Source of the DNA: Akkermansia sp.
GTDB taxonomy: Bacteria > Verrucomicrobiota > Verrucomicrobiia > Verrucomicrobiales > Akkermansiaceae
NCBI GenBank assembly: GCA_022787425.1
Contig: JALFWB010000011.1
Coordinates: 62,001 to 126,000 of the forward strand
Length of the DNA: 64,000 bases
Direction of reading: 5' to 3'
The stretch's first letter is position 1. Every line of letters starts with the position of its first letter. The notes below the pieces were generated by a model. That model did no database searches and was not told where the DNA came from. It was given only the letters and a program-made list of their open reading frames with translations. The translations under genes were made by a program, and so were the position numbers. This document shows, piece by piece, positions 61,425 through 64,000 of the stretch.

Positions 61425-62075
61425 ATGTCCCGCCCGCACGACCGTAAATCGACAGGCACCCGCACCGTACCGGAGTCGGGTGCACAGTGGTATGTCCTGC
61501 ACGTTCTCTCGAACAAAGAGGGGCGCACGGTGAAGAACCTGAATCGACTTTTTGAAACGGATGAGGAGATGCGCGTTCTGCTGAAGAGCGCCCCCTTGGT
61601 ACCGACGGAGAAGGTGGAGGAAGTTCGCAACGGCAAGAAGCACGTCTTGGACCACAAGCTCTACCCGGGTTATGTGTACCTGAACGTGGATCTGCGCCGC
61701 CCGGACGGCTCCCTGAACAACGATGCTTGGTACAAGATCCAGGCGGTGGATGGGGTGATCAGCTTTGCCTGCGGCCGCAACAGGGAGCCGCTTCCCATGT
61801 CGAAGACCGATGTAGAGAACCTGTTGGCGGAGGCAGCGCGCTGCAGCGGCGCGGCTCGTCCCAAGGTGGATTACAAGGTGGGCGACATTGTGGTGGTGCT
61901 GGACACGGCCTTTGCAGGCGAGCACGGCAACGTGGAGATGGTGGACGCGGAACGCGGTCGTCTGCGCGTGGGTGTGAGCATGTTCGGCCGCACCAACCAG
62001 CTGGATTTGGACTACTCGCAGGTATCCCTCGTTCCCCCCGGAGAGGAGGGCAAGGAGCTTCCTACGGGCATCTGA
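61425..62075 (+). CDS. nusG: Transcription termination/antitermination factor NusG
   Basis: The ATG at 61425, just after the secE stop, is chosen over one at 61392 that would overlap secE. The 216-residue protein has the NGN domain (QWYVLHVLSNKEGRTVKNLN, then LYPGYVYLNVDL) and a C-terminal KOW domain (YKVGDIVVVLDTAFAGEHGNVEMVD, VGVSMFGRTNQLDLDYSQV). It is longer than E. coli NusG (181) through an N-terminal arm and small inserts. It links RNA polymerase with Rho or the ribosome. Confidence 0.95.
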   Translation: MSRPHDRKSTGTRTVPESGAQWYVLHVLSNKEGRTVKNLNRLFETDEEMRVLLKSAPLVPTEKVEEVRNGKKHVLDHKLYPGYVYLNVDLRRPDGSLNNDAWYKIQAVDGVISFACGRNREPLPMSKTDVENLLAEAARCSGAARPKVDYKVGDIVVVLDTAFAGEHGNVEMVDAERGRLRVGVSMFGRTNQLDLDYSQVSLVPPGEEGKELPTGI

Positions 62076-62147
62076 GACAATTTTCCCCACTGCCGGGAGT
62101 CCGGGTAGGCTACCGGGCGAAGGCAGCATAACCAAACTAACACAACC

Positions 62148-62576
62148 ATGGCTAAAGAAGTAGTTAAAGTCATTAAGCTGCAGATTCCTGCCGGCGATGC
62201 GAAACCCTCGCCGCCCGTGGGTCCTGCTCTTGGTCAGGCCGGTGTCAACATCATGGGCTTCTGCAAAGAGTTCAACGCTAAGACGATGAAGCAGAAGGGT
62301 GATGTTCTCCCCGTCGTGATCACCGTTTACAAGGACAAGTCCTTTGACTTCATCACTAAGCAGCCGCCGGCTGCCATGCTCCTGAAGAAGGCTGCCAACA
62401 TCGAGTCCGGTTCCGGTGAGCCGAACAAGAAGAAGGTCGCCAAGATCACCAAGGAGAAGTTGATGGAGATCGTCAACACCAAGATGCCGGATCTGAACAC
62501 GAAGAACCCGGAGGCCGCCGCCCGCATTCTTGCCGGCCAGGCTCGCCAGATGGGTATCGAGATCACCGGTATGTAA
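62148..62576 (+). CDS. rplK: 50S ribosomal protein L11
   Basis: The 142-residue protein has [54 protein letters not shown] and the C-terminal [13 protein letters not shown]. It forms the GTPase-associated centre stalk base with L10. Length and start match the family. Confidence 0.98.
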   Translation: MAKEVVKVIKLQIPAGDAKPSPPVGPALGQAGVNIMGFCKEFNAKTMKQKGDVLPVVITVYKDKSFDFITKQPPAAMLLKKAANIESGSGEPNKKKVAKITKEKLMEIVNTKMPDLNTKNPEAAARILAGQARQMGIEITGM

Positions 62577-62630
62577 GCCCTTCTCTGCAGGAGGATTTGA
62601 ATATTAACCCGAACGTACTGCTACAACAAT

Positions 62631-63329
62631 ATGTCTATTAAACGCTCCAAGCGCTACAACGAGGCTGCTAAGCTCGTTGATAAGACCAAGACCTACAGCG
62701 TGGACGAGGCGGTGGAAGTGATGAAGAGCTTCCCTGCGCCCAAGTTCGACCCGACGGTCACGGTCTCGTTCCGCCTGACGGTGGATCCCCGTAAGTCCGA
62801 CCAGATGGTGCGCGGCTCCGTTGCCCTGCCCCACGGTACGGGTAAGAATGTCCGCGTCATCGTGTTTGCCCAGGGCGAGGCTGCCCAGGCTGCCCTTGAG
62901 GCCGGTGCCGAGAAAGTCGGTTTGGATGACCTGATCAAGGAAATCCAGGGTGGCTTCCTTGATTTCGACAGTGCAATTGCCACGCCGGGTGCCATGGCCC
63001 AGGTGCGCAAGATTGCCCGAATCCTCGGCCCGCGCGGCTTGATGCCGAACCCGAAGACCGGTACGGTGACCGATGACACTGCCAAGGCGGTGCGCGAGGT
63101 GAAGGCCGGTCGTGTGGACTTCAAGGTCGACAAGAACGCCAACATCTCCGCAGCCATCGGTAAGCTGTCCTTCGACAACGAGAAACTCGCCGAGAACGCC
63201 CGCGCCTTCATCGGTGCCGTGGTCAAGGCTCGTCCCTCCGGTGCCAAGGGTGCCTACATTGCCGCCGCTACGATTGCGAGCAGCATGAACCCGGGCCTGG
63301 CCCTCAGCCAGGTGGAATTCACCAAGTAA
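62631..63329 (+). CDS. rplA: 50S ribosomal protein L1
   Basis: The 232-residue L1-stalk protein has KRSKRYNEAAKLVDKTKTYS, VALPHGTGKNVRVIVFA, ILGPRGLMPNPKTGTVT and GAYIAAATIASSMNPGLAL. It can also repress its own operon in many bacteria by binding the leader mRNA; no clear leader mimic was identified here. It follows rplK after 54 bases. Confidence 0.98.
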   Translation: MSIKRSKRYNEAAKLVDKTKTYSVDEAVEVMKSFPAPKFDPTVTVSFRLTVDPRKSDQMVRGSVALPHGTGKNVRVIVFAQGEAAQAALEAGAEKVGLDDLIKEIQGGFLDFDSAIATPGAMAQVRKIARILGPRGLMPNPKTGTVTDDTAKAVREVKAGRVDFKVDKNANISAAIGKLSFDNEKLAENARAFIGAVVKARPSGAKGAYIAAATIASSMNPGLALSQVEFTK

Positions 63330-63353
63330 GAACCCTGATTCGGATACAAGACT

Positions 63354-63884
63354 ATGAGCACTGAGAAGAAACTGAATCCCGATAAGACGACCATCATCGA
63401 GCACCTGACGGAGAAGGTGAACGCCTCTCCCTTCGTGCTGGTGATCGACTACACGGGCGTGACGGTTCCTGAGTTCACCGAGCTGCGCGCTGCCCTGTCA
63501 GACGCAGGCGCTACCTGCATGGTGGCCAAGAACACCTTTATGGCTAAGGCCATCGCTAAGGCCGGTCTGCCGGACATCTCTGCCTCCCTCAAGGGCCAGA
63601 CGGCCTATGTGATGGGTGAGAAGGATGTTTGCGCCGCTGCCAAGGCTATCAACACCTTTGCCAAGAAGTCCAAGAAGACCGCCTACAAGGTAGGTATTCT
63701 GGACGGCGCCGAGCTGACGCCGGAGAAGATCTCCGCCCTGGGCGAGCTGCCCAGCCGCGAGGTTCTGCTGGCTACCTTGCTTGGTACCATCAATGGTGCG
63801 GCCTCCGCGCTCGCTCGCGTCATTCAGGCCTACGTGGACAAGGAAAACGGTGGTTCCGCCGAAGAATCTGCGTCTGCGGAGTAA
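63354..63884 (+). CDS. rplJ: 50S ribosomal protein L10
   Basis: The 176-residue protein has SPFVLVIDYTGVTVPEFTEL, CMVAKNTFMAKAIAKAG, LKGQTAYVMGEKDVCAAAKA and LGELPSREVLLATLLGTING, with a C-terminal helix (ALARVIQAYVDKENG) that holds L7/L12 dimers. It starts 24 bases after rplA. Confidence 0.97.
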   Translation: MSTEKKLNPDKTTIIEHLTEKVNASPFVLVIDYTGVTVPEFTELRAALSDAGATCMVAKNTFMAKAIAKAGLPDISASLKGQTAYVMGEKDVCAAAKAINTFAKKSKKTAYKVGILDGAELTPEKISALGELPSREVLLATLLGTINGAASALARVIQAYVDKENGGSAEESASAE

Positions 63885-63891
63885 AAAACGC

Positions 63892-63920
63892 TTGACAAGA
63901 TGGCGGCGTTGTGGTAAATC
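63892..63920 (+). promoter_or_regulatory. Promoter after rplJ, probably for rplL
   Basis: Consensus TTGACA (63892-63897), a 17-base spacer and TAAATC (63915-63920), 7 bases after the rplJ stop. The spacer and flank also form GGCGGCG/CGCCGCC (63902-63908 and 63924-63930). The downstream gene is outside the window. Confidence 0.6.
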
Positions 63921-64000
63921 ACTCGCCGCCTGAAACAAAATTAGGTACTCTGTCGGCTCTCCGGCCGGTGAGAACTGAAATGGGTGGGGGGCCCCCGCCC

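Overview
The window looks like chromosomal DNA from a GC-rich, Gram-negative member of the Verrucomicrobiota, probably close to the gut genus Akkermansia. Three things point there. Two giant exported proteins start with almost the same signal sequence (M[K/R]LHLPKGL). One of them ends in a PEP-CTERM-like tail (PEPTT, a hydrophobic segment, then ARRRRKA) and the other in an autotransporter barrel. A Bacteroidetes-type sdhCAB set is also present. The assignment is inference from sequence style; no database search was possible.

Layout. Bases 1-9167 hold a probable conflict or defence island. The first operon encodes a vWA protein (cut by the window edge inside its MIDAS motif), a Ser/Thr kinase with an FHA-like tail, a membrane-anchored PP2A/ApaH-type phosphatase and a zinc-ribbon membrane protein. 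A terminator that also contains a promoter follows, and then a two-gene McrB-like AAA+ and McrC/DUF2357-like nuclease pair. The island abuts tRNA-Arg(ACG) and tmRNA (9330-9842). Bases 9920-12685 (minus) are two glycosyltransferases and a prepilin peptidase. Bases 12809-18884 (minus) are an overlapping operon of an RlmI-like methyltransferase, two tandem KefB-type antiporters and the NAD(P)HX repair enzyme Nnr. Bases 19061-22183 encode a PEP-CTERM surface protein. Bases 22599-26039 are sdhCAB. Bases 26267-39449 are housekeeping genes on both strands: an Aas-like synthetase, ispH, a MATE exporter, rdgB, a metallophosphoesterase, xth, a sugar-phosphate epimerase-like protein, rplU-rpmA, tsaE, coaB, rsgA, a spermidine-synthase-like protein and an FtsB/DivIC-like protein. 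Bases 39450-40069 are a non-coding patch with direct and inverted repeats. Bases 40070-46399 encode a 2109-residue autotransporter. Bases 46763-49287 hold an orphan ActB-like iron-sulfur lipoprotein and pdxH. Bases 49466-56227 form an ExbB-ExbD-ExbD-TPR energised envelope cluster. Bases 56297-59437 carry a GNAT acetyltransferase, a Ser-Asp-repeat lipoprotein, truA and a Sel1-like protein. The right end is the standard tRNA-Thr, tuf, tRNA-Trp, secE, nusG, rplK, rplA, rplJ cluster, with a promoter for the next gene (expected rplL) at the edge.

How things work together. The island pairs a phosphorylation switch (sensor-like vWA, kinase, phosphatase, zinc-ribbon adaptor) with an NTP-driven nuclease, similar in logic to TerY-P and vWA-MoxR conflict systems but with a PPP-type phosphatase. 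Two cross-cutting regulatory patterns stand out. At least ten genes have a sigma70-like promoter whose -10 box lies only 6-10 bases before the start codon, implying leaderless or nearly leaderless mRNAs. The two giant surface-protein genes share promoters whose 17-base -35/-10 spacer is itself an inverted repeat, followed by structured leaders.
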